Source: Chthonomonas sp. UBA1950 (GTDB lineage Bacteria > Armatimonadota > Fimbriimonadia > Fimbriimonadales > Fimbriimonadaceae). From it: DNA of 64,000 bases. A program made the translations under genes and the position numbers. Location: the NCBI GenBank assembly GCA_002336105.1, contig DDEQ01000004.1:3395-67394 (forward strand), read 5' to 3'. Below the pieces are notes generated by a model. It was given only the letters and a program-made list of their open reading frames with translations. It was not told the DNA's origin and searched no databases. Below are positions 9,275 to 17,423 of the stretch, piece after piece. Positions within the stretch are counted from its first letter, which is position 1; each line of letters begins with the position of its first letter.

Positions 9275-9280
9275 ACCTTA
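9275..9280 (-). promoter_or_regulatory. -10 box for leaderless TPR gene
   Basis: TAAGGT on the minus strand, 6 bases from the ATG at 9268. The same hexamer and spacing occur before the peptidase C gene at 21842. No obvious -35. Confidence 0.45.
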
Positions 9281-9284
9281 GCGG

Positions 9285-9965
9285 ATGAGAATTGTAGTCG
9301 AAGCAGTCGCCTGCTCAGTGGAGGACGCAATCGCGGCAGAAAGCGCTGGTGCCAACCGCATCGAACTTTGCTCAGAACTTTCGGTTGGGGGACTCTCGCC
9401 GAGTATCGGGCTCGTTCAAGCGGTTCTTCGGAACTGCAAGCTTCCCGTCGTGGCGCTACTTCGACCTCGTTCGGGCGGCTTCAACTACTCACGACATGAG
9501 CTTGACGCAATGCTCGCCGATGCAGTCGCTTACGTCGAAGCTGGGGTGAGCGGACTCGCCTTTGGCATCCTGTTATCCGACTCAGCTATTGCCGTTTCCG
9601 CTTGTCAAGCCATCATCGAAGCGACGCCAGGAGTTGACCATGTTTTCCACCGGGCCTTCGACGTCATAGAAGGAACTGACCAGCAGGCTCGGATACTCTC
9701 AGATATCGGCTTCGCTCGAGTTCTGTCGAGTCGCACCGTTCCCCTAAACGGCATCACGCAGGTGCTTTGTGGTGGAATTCGGGCTACAAATGTCGCCCTA
9801 CACCTAAAATCCTCACTGGCAAAAGAAATTCACCTCGGTCCAAGGACCGAGGTGTTTGACGCAACCGGTGGCTCTTACGGAACCACCTACCCAGCACTCG
9901 ACGTTGCCGAATTGAAAAGCGTGATCGAACTAGTTAGGTCGATTTCTTACCCTGATCAAGGTTAA
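9285..9965 (+). CDS. cutC: CutC family protein
   Basis: TIM-barrel protein of the CutC family, 226 residues. Family marks: VEAVACSVEDAIAAESAGANRIELC near the start, then GGLSPSIGLV, LLRPRSGGFNYS, FHRAFDVI and GGIRATN. CutC was linked to copper homeostasis in enterobacteria, but its biochemical role is unsettled. No other copper genes are nearby. Its last 32 bases overlap the end of the convergent vWA gene, an unusually long convergent overlap. Confidence 0.9.
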   Translation: MRIVVEAVACSVEDAIAAESAGANRIELCSELSVGGLSPSIGLVQAVLRNCKLPVVALLRPRSGGFNYSRHELDAMLADAVAYVEAGVSGLAFGILLSDSAIAVSACQAIIEATPGVDHVFHRAFDVIEGTDQQARILSDIGFARVLSSRTVPLNGITQVLCGGIRATNVALHLKSSLAKEIHLGPRTEVFDATGGSYGTTYPALDVAELKSVIELVRSISYPDQG

Positions 9966-11358
9966 GCATCGTTCCCATCAGAGTCTTTTCAGCTCCCGAA
10001 GAGTCGCCGCTCTGGATCGCCCTAAGAGCCATGGTGACTTCTTGGGCCTCAGCGGTCCTTCCCTCTTGAGCGAGAAGCATCTGAGTCTTTTGAAGCTCTT
10101 GCACCGCACCCATTTGAGTGATCATGCCCGTCTTCAGTCCCATCACGGTCTTTTCAACGACCTTCGAGGCCATCGCAACTTGAGCTGCAGAAGCGACAGC
10201 CGGATTCACAGGAACACTGTACCGGGACGCGTCGCCAGTGAACTCCATCACGAAATCGATGTCAACTGATTCGTTCTGCCCAGTCAGCAAGTCGTCATAG
10301 CTTAGCTTTCCACTGGCTACTCGGTACCAGCCCAGTGGGTGGTTGGCAAAGTCAAAATCGAAAACCTGCGTCAAGGTTGAACCGCGCTCAAGGTCAGCCA
10401 AGGGAATTTTGATTTCGGTTCCGGTCGATGTTTGCGGCGAGCGAAGCGTCACCCATCGAGCAGGCTTAACCGTCAGATGAAGGTTACGCGCAACAGTAGT
10501 GATCAGCTTCTCAAGTTCTGTTCGGAAAACATCCGGGATCATTTGCGGCTGCGGAATATAGTAGTAATTTCCGCCTGCCTTCTTGGCCATACTCGCCAAC
10601 AGCTCCTCGTTGTAATCGGGACCGAAGCCAAGGAAAGTGCATGTGATCCCCCGGCCTTTGATTTCGCCAGCGTGCTGAACGAGGGCACTAAAATCTTTTA
10701 TTCCGGCGGTTGGGTCGCCGTCAGTCAGCACGACCAGTCGGGTGGCTCGCCCCGGATCGCTCACGCCCATCACTTGCTGCATACCCAGCGACAAACCGTC
10801 AAACAGGTTCGTGGTGTTGCCCGGCATCAGACGCTGAATGCCGTCTTTGATCGGCTGTTTGCTCGTAACTTTCTGCGGCGGCATCAAAACATCCACGGTC
10901 TCTTCGAACGTGACAATGCTGAGAATATCGTTCGGTGTGAGCATGTCGACGACGTATGAACAAGCCTGCTTCACATAGTCGAGAGGCGCGCCTTCCATGC
11001 TGCCCGAACGGTCGATAACCAAACAGAGATTGAGAGGTGTACGAGTCGAGGCGCCACTACTTGCAACACCAACTCCAAAACTTTGAACGGCTCCAGCAGC
11101 AGTGAGTTCCAAAAGATATTGCTCTCTTGCCGGACCATTTGCCATCGAGGCTTCGCGACCTGCGGTTAGCGTTGTCATCAACGCCTTTCCGCCCGGAATC
11201 GCAGCCATCGCTGTCGTTTTGAGCGGGTCAAAGCCAGCCATAGCTTGGGTTTTCAGAGGGTCAAATGCCCCCATCGCCTGAGTCCGGAGCGGATCGTTCA
11301 GAGGCGGCACTCCCGTAAGCTGGGTCTTGTTTGGATCAATTCTCTGGGTTGGGTCCAT
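9934..11358 (-). CDS. von Willebrand factor A domain protein with Thr-containing N-terminal repeats
   Basis: 474-residue cytoplasmic protein. The vWA domain begins about residue 110 with an intact MIDAS motif (DRSGSMEG, 116-123) and continues through VVLTDGDPTAG. A C-terminal region of about 200 residues is predicted beta then helical. The N-terminal 55 residues hold three copies of a DPL(R/K)T(Q/T)AM unit at 22-29, 33-40 and 44-51, preceded by DPTQR and DPNKTQ. Such disordered Thr-Gln tails are candidate phosphothreonine ligands for FHA domains, and two FHA proteins lie directly upstream in the same run (33-base gap). A signalling complex is inferred; no kinase is in the window. Confidence 0.88.
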   Translation of the reverse strand: MDPTQRIDPNKTQLTGVPPLNDPLRTQAMGAFDPLKTQAMAGFDPLKTTAMAAIPGGKALMTTLTAGREASMANGPAREQYLLELTAAGAVQSFGVGVASSGASTRTPLNLCLVIDRSGSMEGAPLDYVKQACSYVVDMLTPNDILSIVTFEETVDVLMPPQKVTSKQPIKDGIQRLMPGNTTNLFDGLSLGMQQVMGVSDPGRATRLVVLTDGDPTAGIKDFSALVQHAGEIKGRGITCTFLGFGPDYNEELLASMAKKAGGNYYYIPQPQMIPDVFRTELEKLITTVARNLHLTVKPARWVTLRSPQTSTGTEIKIPLADLERGSTLTQVFDFDFANHPLGWYRVASGKLSYDDLLTGQNESVDIDFVMEFTGDASRYSVPVNPAVASAAQVAMASKVVEKTVMGLKTGMITQMGAVQELQKTQMLLAQEGRTAEAQEVTMALRAIQSGDSSGAEKTLMGTMLNLDQGKKST

Positions 11359-11391
11359 GGCTTTCTATTTGCTTGACGAGGTCATTCATGA

Positions 11392-12924
11392 CTATGGTTC
11401 AACGCGAAATGTGGTTGAACCGACTTTGATCAGGTCTCCTGGTCGTGCCTGAGCGGCAGGCACCTTTTGACCATTGACGAACGTGCCGTTGGTGCTTCCT
11501 AGGTCTTGCACGTTGACCACACCTTGGCCCGGTGAAACTTGTGCATGACGCCGAGATGCATTGGAATCATACGACATCGGAACCATTTGGGATTCGCGAC
11601 CAAGATCGATTGGCCCGGTGACAGGAAACCGCTGCCCCATCAACGGTCCATCCATCGCGACGATGCAGAGTCCAGCGACCGGGGATACTGCGTACGCCTG
11701 GGTTGGCATCTGGTTGTTTTGATATGCAACTGTTTGATTCATTGGTGGCTGTGATGTCGGCACCACAGGTGCCTGACCGGCTGCTGCCCCCCAGAGCGAA
11801 CCTGGCGCTTGCTGAGTAGGTTGCGGAGCAACTGGGGTTGGCTGGACAGGTTGCATCGGCTGCATCGGCTGCGCCCCAATCGGATAAGACTGGCCGGCGT
11901 ATGCTTCTGGCCCTCGGTAAGGAGCCTTCTTGTCTTTCATCAAGAACTGAAGCGTCACACTTCCAATCTGAATCTGCGAGCCCGCTCCTAAGACCGCGGT
12001 TTGAACTCGTTGACCGTTAACGTAAGTTCCTACCGGAGACCCACCGTCTTGCAAGATGTACTGGCTGCCCTGCCGAACGATTGAAGCATGGATCGGTGCA
12101 ATATTCGGGTCGCCAAAGAGCGGAACCTGCGCACCTTCACTTCTTCCGATAAAAGTTTGTGCGCCGTCAATTGACCATTCGCGGCCTTCGTTTCTGCCAA
12201 GGCTTAACCTCAACCACGCACTTCGCGAAAGTAACTCCACCAAACCGATAAACAGGCCAATCAGAGCACCGACAAGAAGGCTGTAGATCGCTCGCGACGG
12301 GCCTCCTACCTCTGTCTGCCCACTAACCGTGATCGCACTTTTGCCGATGATCGTCCCGATGATATCAAAAAGCGCTCCACCGATAGCTCCGCCGATGGCC
12401 CCGCCAACCAGCCCTTGCATCGTTCGCTTCGCGCTCAGTGTCGATCCGCCGATTGCCGCCCCCAGACACAGTCCAATGGGCAAAGTCGCAAGCACTCGAG
12501 CAGGTATGGCAAGCGCAAGAGGAGTGTTAGCGTTTCCTAAAGTCCCTGGTGGAAACATTCCAGCCAGACCCGCACCAACTCCATGCCCCAACGAAGAGCC
12601 GATACCTCCGAATACAAGTCCTAATCCGGCCCCAATCATGGTGTGACGCTTGCCACCCCTTGTGAATCCTTCGAGACCTCCGACGGAGAGACCAACTGAC
12701 GCCCCAAGCAGGAGGATAAACATTCCTTCCCACTGAGCCCAACGCAATTCGTAGTCTCCAAGCGCCGTCGCGTCACTAGTCGGAACAGGCTGACCAGTCG
12801 CATCTTGAGTAAACACCGGCTTCTTCGTGTCGGGACGGTCTTTCGGAGCAAAGGGTTCCATTACCATCCAGACGAGCAATGCTGCGATGCCGCCTAAGAA
12901 GAACTTTAAGAGTAGCTTTCCCAT
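11392..12924 (-). CDS. Multipass membrane protein with two FHA domains
   Basis: 510 residues. The N-terminal 230 hold about six Gly-rich membrane segments, the first near residues 8-22. FHA domain 1 (about 250-330) shows FIGRSEG, IHASIVRQ and GTYVNGQRV; FHA domain 2 (about 425-510) shows LGRES, NASRRHAQV and DLGSTNGTFVNGQKV, so both keep the Arg, Ser/His and Asn needed for phosphothreonine binding. A Pro/Gln-rich linker with MQP repeats joins them. It lies 11 bases downstream of another FHA gene and upstream of the vWA gene. Likely a membrane platform recruiting phosphorylated partners; partners unknown. Confidence 0.88.
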   Translation of the reverse strand: MGKLLLKFFLGGIAALLVWMVMEPFAPKDRPDTKKPVFTQDATGQPVPTSDATALGDYELRWAQWEGMFILLLGASVGLSVGGLEGFTRGGKRHTMIGAGLGLVFGGIGSSLGHGVGAGLAGMFPPGTLGNANTPLALAIPARVLATLPIGLCLGAAIGGSTLSAKRTMQGLVGGAIGGAIGGALFDIIGTIIGKSAITVSGQTEVGGPSRAIYSLLVGALIGLFIGLVELLSRSAWLRLSLGRNEGREWSIDGAQTFIGRSEGAQVPLFGDPNIAPIHASIVRQGSQYILQDGGSPVGTYVNGQRVQTAVLGAGSQIQIGSVTLQFLMKDKKAPYRGPEAYAGQSYPIGAQPMQPMQPVQPTPVAPQPTQQAPGSLWGAAAGQAPVVPTSQPPMNQTVAYQNNQMPTQAYAVSPVAGLCIVAMDGPLMGQRFPVTGPIDLGRESQMVPMSYDSNASRRHAQVSPGQGVVNVQDLGSTNGTFVNGQKVPAAQARPGDLIKVGSTTFRVEP

Positions 12925-12935
12925 ATTTTTACGAG

Positions 12936-14216
12936 CTAAGCCTCATATCGGAACTGTACGGCACCAAACTGCACAGAATCTCCTGGAATCAACGTGACTT
13001 CACCGGAAACTTTGTTTCCGTTAACGAAAGTTCCGTTTGTGCTTCCCAAATCTCTTAGAACAACGGAAGTGCCGGATCTCACCAGAACAGCATGGTTTCG
13101 GCTCACAGTGGATTCGCCTGTTAGGCTCAACGACTGCCCGAACTCTCGACCGACGGTGTTGTCGCCTTGTTCAAGCGGAAGTTGAACCCCATCGGAAGAA
13201 ATAAGCGTTGGACCACTGACGGCAACGGACGGAATGCTTGGCTGAGGCGGAGCACTCATCATCACTTGTGCCGAAGGAGCCGCCCCCCCAATGATGTCTG
13301 GAGCAGCGTTATCCAACATGATCTTTTGCGGTGGCTCTGGCTTTACTGGCGCAGGAACCGGACCAGGATCGGGAATTGGGTCGTTGTTGTCTTTCGGGAT
13401 TTGAACTCCAAGTTGCTCCAGTTTCGGGGCAATTTTGTCGCCGTTCTCCTTCATGTACTTCATGGCGAACAACCCTAAGCCAACCGCCACACCTAGACCT
13501 AGCAAATACACCAGGAAGGTTCCAAACGGATTAGCAGATTTCGCCGGAGGCAACGGTTGATTGGGTGCAACCCCTCCCCCTGCGCCGATTCCTTTTGCAC
13601 CGACGGAACCAGGCGTGGAAGTTGCTAGACCGACCGTCTCAACATCATCCGACAAACTCACAGTGAAGCTAGGAACAGGATTGGTTCGCTTGAGGCTCAC
13701 TTCGTAGATCTGGGTGATGGGTCCAGCCGGTTGGCCCTTCGATTTATACGTCACTGAAACCTTGAGCTGGCCCGGTTTCACGCAAAAGAACTCAACTTCG
13801 CCTTTGGTGCTGGGATCGAGGAGTTGACTTTGGGTGCGTCGTCCGTCTTTCAAATCGACTGAGGCCGCAGATACAGGCTGTCCGGCATGTTCGACCCGAA
13901 TTTTGACTTGGGCAATATCTGAGTAACTAGAATCTGAGATGTCCCAAGACGTTGAAACCTTGCTCGCGTCAGTAGAAGCGAGATTGCCCGACTTCTTGTC
14001 CCAAACGAAGATTCGATCGCTTCCCGCCGGAACTGGGTAAGTGAGGGAAAGTTTGTCGAGCGTATAAGTGTCGGTCGGTTCCGCCTTAGGGAATCCGCTT
14101 GAGGTGAAGATCACTTTGTCGCCAACATCAGCAACCTTCAGGTTCACGACTGTCTGAGCAACTGTCGTTGCCGCAAGACAAAGTACCGCTATGAAAGACA
14201 GAAATCGCTGTCGCAC
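12936..14216 (-). CDS. Single-pass membrane protein with C-terminal FHA domain
   Basis: 426 residues, GTG start. Signal peptide about 1-20 (ending TTVAQ), an extracytoplasmic beta-rich region to about 215, a Gly/Pro linker, one membrane segment near 230-250 (FLVYLLGLGVAVGLGLF), a Pro-rich cytoplasmic linker, and an FHA domain over the last 80 residues (VGREFG, STVSRNHAVL, DLGSTNGTFVNGNKV). The topology suggests it couples an outside domain to phosphothreonine binding inside. It overlaps the end of nnr by 28 bases, pointing to co-transcription and perhaps translational coupling. No Shine-Dalgarno seen at the GTG. Confidence 0.85.
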   Translation of the reverse strand: MRQRFLSFIAVLCLAATTVAQTVVNLKVADVGDKVIFTSSGFPKAEPTDTYTLDKLSLTYPVPAGSDRIFVWDKKSGNLASTDASKVSTSWDISDSSYSDIAQVKIRVEHAGQPVSAASVDLKDGRRTQSQLLDPSTKGEVEFFCVKPGQLKVSVTYKSKGQPAGPITQIYEVSLKRTNPVPSFTVSLSDDVETVGLATSTPGSVGAKGIGAGGGVAPNQPLPPAKSANPFGTFLVYLLGLGVAVGLGLFAMKYMKENGDKIAPKLEQLGVQIPKDNNDPIPDPGPVPAPVKPEPPQKIMLDNAAPDIIGGAAPSAQVMMSAPPQPSIPSVAVSGPTLISSDGVQLPLEQGDNTVGREFGQSLSLTGESTVSRNHAVLVRSGTSVVLRDLGSTNGTFVNGNKVSGEVTLIPGDSVQFGAVQFRYEA

Positions 14217-15745
14217 GCTAAAGAGACGATTTCAGAGCGTGCTTTTGGCAGGAAATTCGCAACATCTGTCGCGGAATATCCCACAGAACCGATCTCCCGT
14301 GCGCAAATGTCGGCACTTGCACCATGCCAGTACATTCCACAGGATGCCGCGAGATACGGAGGCAAGTCTTGCGCAAGCAAAGAACCGATGATTCCGCTGA
14401 GGGTGTCCCCCATTCCGCCGGTTGCCATCCCCGGGTTCCCTGTGTTGTTTAACATCAGCGGCTCGCCGTGGTCGCCCACCACAGAATACGGACCTTTGAG
14501 CAGAACACACTGACCATATCGTGCTACCGCTTGTTCAACCGTCGTGAACCGATCCTGTTGAATTTCGGCAATGCTACTCTTCAGCAATCGCCCCATCTCG
14601 CCCGGGTGAGGGGTGAGCACACAATCCGCATTGGGTAGTAAAACGCCTTGGGAAACTGCGTTCAAGGCATCGGCATCGACAACGCTCGGAATCTCCCATT
14701 CCTTCCAAATCTTACTGAGGAATTCAATGACAGGAGCATCGCTCGTCATCCCTGGACCGAACACCGCAGCGTCAAACTGCGATTTGTTGGCCAATATGTG
14801 GCGAGCTGAGTCTGCGCAGACCACGCCGTCAATCGACGGTAGCGGCAAAACCATTGCTTCGGGAAGCAGAGCCGACACGGCGTTACAGACTTCGGCAATA
14901 CCGGCTACAGTCACAAGACCGATTCCACTTCTTAGTGCGGCTCGAGCGACCAATGTTGCGGCGCCTCTCATTCGAAGCGATCCGGCGACGACGAGCAGAC
15001 TACCGTTATCTCCTTTGTGACTATTACGCAATCTCTCGGGCAAGAGGTTTGCCACCCAATCGGCATCGATGACCCTCGCAACGGTTGTTTCATTCAGCAA
15101 CGGAGTCGGGTATCCGATATCGGACACTGTCCAATAACCAGCGTGCTCCAACCCGATCCCTTGGAAAAGGTATGGCTTGGGTAAGCCGAAAGTGACTGTT
15201 CTCAACGCCCAAACGCTTTCGCCGAGTTCATCACCCGTATCGCAATGAATTCCGCTTGGGACATCAACCGAAACGACCGGAACGCCACTACGGTTGATCG
15301 CATGAATTGCGTCTAGGACCGGACCACAGACATCCTTGTTAACACCTGTTCCTAATAGTGCATCAACCACTAAATCTCGACACGCAACGCACTCTGCCTT
15401 TCGGTACCAACGCGAATCGGAGAAAAAAATCGGTTGAACCCCAACTTCTCGAAGGTTAGCTAACTGATATTGAGATTCATGGGTGAGATCTGACTCTTCC
15501 GCCGCAACAAGGCAGTCAACGGTCAGCCCATCGACCTTCGCCAGCCGAGCCACGACAAAACCGTCGCCCCCATTGTTGCCTTTGCCACAGAAAACTGTGA
15601 TTCTTCCCCCACAAGGGAGCAACTCTTGAACGGCTTCGAAGACAGCATGACCAGCACGCTCCATCAGTTCTGCGGAAGTTACGCCGTAATCGGTCACTGC
15701 ACGGCTATCAATGCTTCGGGTCTGTTCGGCGTTTGCAATCCACAT
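14189..15745 (-). CDS. nnr: Bifunctional NAD(P)HX epimerase / ADP-dependent NAD(P)HX dehydratase
   Basis: Repairs hydrated NADH and NADPH. The N-terminal YjeF-type epimerase domain (about 1-210) has GKGNNGGDGFVV at 54-65 and SVDVPSGIHCDTG. The C-terminal ribokinase-like dehydratase domain (about 225-510) has LTPHPGEMGRL and NPGMATGGMGDTLSGI. Both active regions look intact, and the 518-residue length matches the fused E. coli-type enzyme. It sits inside the FHA/SprT run; the link is probably just shared transcription. A 7-base inverted repeat lies just upstream. Confidence 0.95.
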   Translation of the reverse strand: MWIANAEQTRSIDSRAVTDYGVTSAELMERAGHAVFEAVQELLPCGGRITVFCGKGNNGGDGFVVARLAKVDGLTVDCLVAAEESDLTHESQYQLANLREVGVQPIFFSDSRWYRKAECVACRDLVVDALLGTGVNKDVCGPVLDAIHAINRSGVPVVSVDVPSGIHCDTGDELGESVWALRTVTFGLPKPYLFQGIGLEHAGYWTVSDIGYPTPLLNETTVARVIDADWVANLLPERLRNSHKGDNGSLLVVAGSLRMRGAATLVARAALRSGIGLVTVAGIAEVCNAVSALLPEAMVLPLPSIDGVVCADSARHILANKSQFDAAVFGPGMTSDAPVIEFLSKIWKEWEIPSVVDADALNAVSQGVLLPNADCVLTPHPGEMGRLLKSSIAEIQQDRFTTVEQAVARYGQCVLLKGPYSVVGDHGEPLMLNNTGNPGMATGGMGDTLSGIIGSLLAQDLPPYLAASCGMYWHGASADICAREIGSVGYSATDVANFLPKARSEIVSLACDSDFCLS

Positions 15746-15760
15746 GTCGAGAAAGTCAAA

Positions 15761-15780
15761 ACATTACAGTTTGGTAATGT
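15761..15780. promoter_or_regulatory. Inverted repeat upstream of nnr
   Basis: ACATTAC and GTAATGT flank a 6-base spacer in the 45-base gap between the SprT stop and the nnr start. No T-run follows, so an operator is more likely than a terminator. TAATGT inside one arm could serve as a -10 for nnr. Confidence 0.35.
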
Positions 15781-15790
15781 GACAACGCTT

Positions 15791-16285
15791 CTACGACACC
15801 TCTTTCGATGCCGTCACCGGCTCTATTCGAGAAAGACGAATATCACCGCCACAATTCGCATGAAGATAGCGTCTCCTCTTCGGGAGCTTACGAGCTCGAA
15901 CGATGGATTTGCCGCATCTTAAGCAAACGTAAGTGACCTGCTGACGGCTCTCGTTTCGCTCGACAGCGTAATTGTGTCGAACTTTTGGTTCTTGGCCAAG
16001 ATCAATCATGGCTTGTTGCCATGGTTCTCCGTGACCGGCCCCCTTCTGACCAAAACGCTTGACCGCTAGGAGATGCGCGTATTCGTGAATAAGCGTATCA
16101 ATCACCGCATTTTCATCTTTTAGCACTCGATGACTCAAGCCAATGATGCCTCGTCGATAGTAGGCCATTCCTGCTGACACACGATAGCCACGCCATTGAA
16201 TGACGGGCCGATATCCGAGAGGAAACCTTAGACAAAGATCGTCGAGGGTGGTATCTACCGCTTGCTCAAATTTCGGATCAACCAC
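15791..16285 (-). CDS. SprT-like zinc metallopeptidase
   Basis: 164-residue SprT-family protein with the zinc-binding HEYAH at 67-71, a third His near 85 (GAGHGEPW), and a C-terminal zinc ribbon formed by CLRCG and the later HANCGG. Homologues include SprT and the DNA-protein crosslink protease Spartan, but bacterial function is uncharacterised. Starts with GTG at 16285; CATAAT lies exactly 6 bases upstream, fitting a leaderless start even though it is also 17 bases after the zinc-ribbon gene. Confidence 0.85.
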   Translation of the reverse strand: MVDPKFEQAVDTTLDDLCLRFPLGYRPVIQWRGYRVSAGMAYYRRGIIGLSHRVLKDENAVIDTLIHEYAHLLAVKRFGQKGAGHGEPWQQAMIDLGQEPKVRHNYAVERNESRQQVTYVCLRCGKSIVRARKLPKRRRYLHANCGGDIRLSRIEPVTASKEVS

Positions 16286-16291
16286 CCTTTC

Positions 16292-16297
16292 ATTATG
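16292..16297 (-). promoter_or_regulatory. -10 box for SprT-like gene
   Basis: CATAAT on the minus strand, 6 bases before the GTG at 16285. It overlaps the end of the preceding gene's intergenic gap, so SprT may have its own start in addition to read-through. Confidence 0.35.
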
Positions 16298-16302
16298 TTC
16301 GC

Positions 16303-17282
16303 TTAGACACCCGCCCGGGACAAAACGCTGCTATCTCCTGCGTCACTATGAATGCTAAACCACTTTGAGACTCCATACTTTCCGCAAACGCTTCCCACAC
16401 CCTGATCAGCATTTCTTGCAGGAGCCCCAACTCGCGATTCACTCTGCCCTTTCATCGCAAATAACGCCTTCAAAGCTCCTTGCGGGTCATTACCTGCTTG
16501 CGTTAGAGCATTGGACACTTCGATCATCATGGATCCGGTCTCGGTTAAGCAGGTCCGATAGTTATCTCGGATGGATGCGCATTCCGCTGGCGCCGGTACT
16601 CGATCAAAGTCGTTGAGCAATCCCTGCCAAGCATTTTGCATAACATTCGACATGTCTTTCACTTCCCCCGTTCGGGAAGATCGTTGGTCCGGAATAGATT
16701 CCTCGTCCCCACCGAGCAAACCTTGAATGTCTTTTGTCCCCCGTTTGCTTGCAAACTTGCTAACGTTCCAGCCGCATCTCCCATTTCTGCAGCAGTCAGT
16801 GCCATTCGCGCAGCCTCGCACTTCGCTAAGTGTTCGAGCCAAATACGCACGTCGTCTGGCATTGTCAACGCCTCTTTGGGCATGACTGGAATATCAAGAG
16901 CACCCTGCTTTTCGAGGGTTGGCAACGTTGTGGTACCGCTGAGTTCAGTCAGAACTGGTGCGGATGGGGAACTGCTTGCCACGGTCTGCATCATCGGGGA
17001 GGCCGACTGTCCGGTGATCGCATGTAACACCGCGGCGATTGGTCCCGATGCCTTTTGCGTGATTGGTGATCTATTGTCTTGCGAGCGACCAGTCAGAACA
17101 CCTGCATGCTGAAACGCCAGCGCGCCGGTGATTAGAACAGCTGTGGTTGCGAGGATCACCCCAAGCTTACGAAAATTTCGCTTTGGTGCAACCGCAGGTT
17201 TTGGCCACATGAATGGCACTCCACACCTTCGACAACTCGCCTCACCCACCGATACTGACTGGCCACATCTCGGACAGAACAT
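16303..17282 (-). pseudogene. Zinc-ribbon membrane protein, interrupted by a frameshift
   Basis: Two overlapping frames together make one protein. The first (from ATG 17282, preceded by GGGAGG) gives CPRCG and CRRCG zinc knuckles at residues 3-21, a membrane segment near 36-57, a low-complexity stretch, then AARMALTAAEMGDAAGTLASL. It continues out of frame after about 16742 and stops at 16659. The second frame carries on the same style of sequence from about 16740 (IQGLLGGDEESIPDQ) through PAECASIRDNYRTC to 16303, while its upstream part looks non-coding. Joining needs a -1 shift at GGGGGACAAAAG (16731-16742). This could be a sequencing indel, a real mutation or slippage. Function unknown. 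Confidence 0.7.
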
Positions 17283-17369
17283 AGACGCCCTCCCAGCCCA
17301 CCCTAGGCTGCAAGACAGTAATTCCACGATGGAATGAAATGCGGGCTAGTATCAATCTCAGTAAAAACG

Positions 17370-17400
17370 AAAAAAAGGACCGAGCCTAGCGCTCGATCCT
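17370..17400 (-). terminator. Rho-independent terminator after PKD gene
   Basis: Minus-strand hairpin with a 10-pair stem (one mismatch), arms 17376-17385 and 17391-17400 and a 5-base loop, followed on the minus strand by seven T (17370-17376). It separates the ymdB/PKD pair from the downstream zinc-ribbon run. Confidence 0.85.
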
Positions 17401-17423
17401 TTCTCTCAGATATCAGATTTGAA

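Noticed and set aside
10432..10959. A 175-codon plus-strand open frame
   Set aside because: Lies wholly antisense within the vWA gene, and its translation has no domain character.
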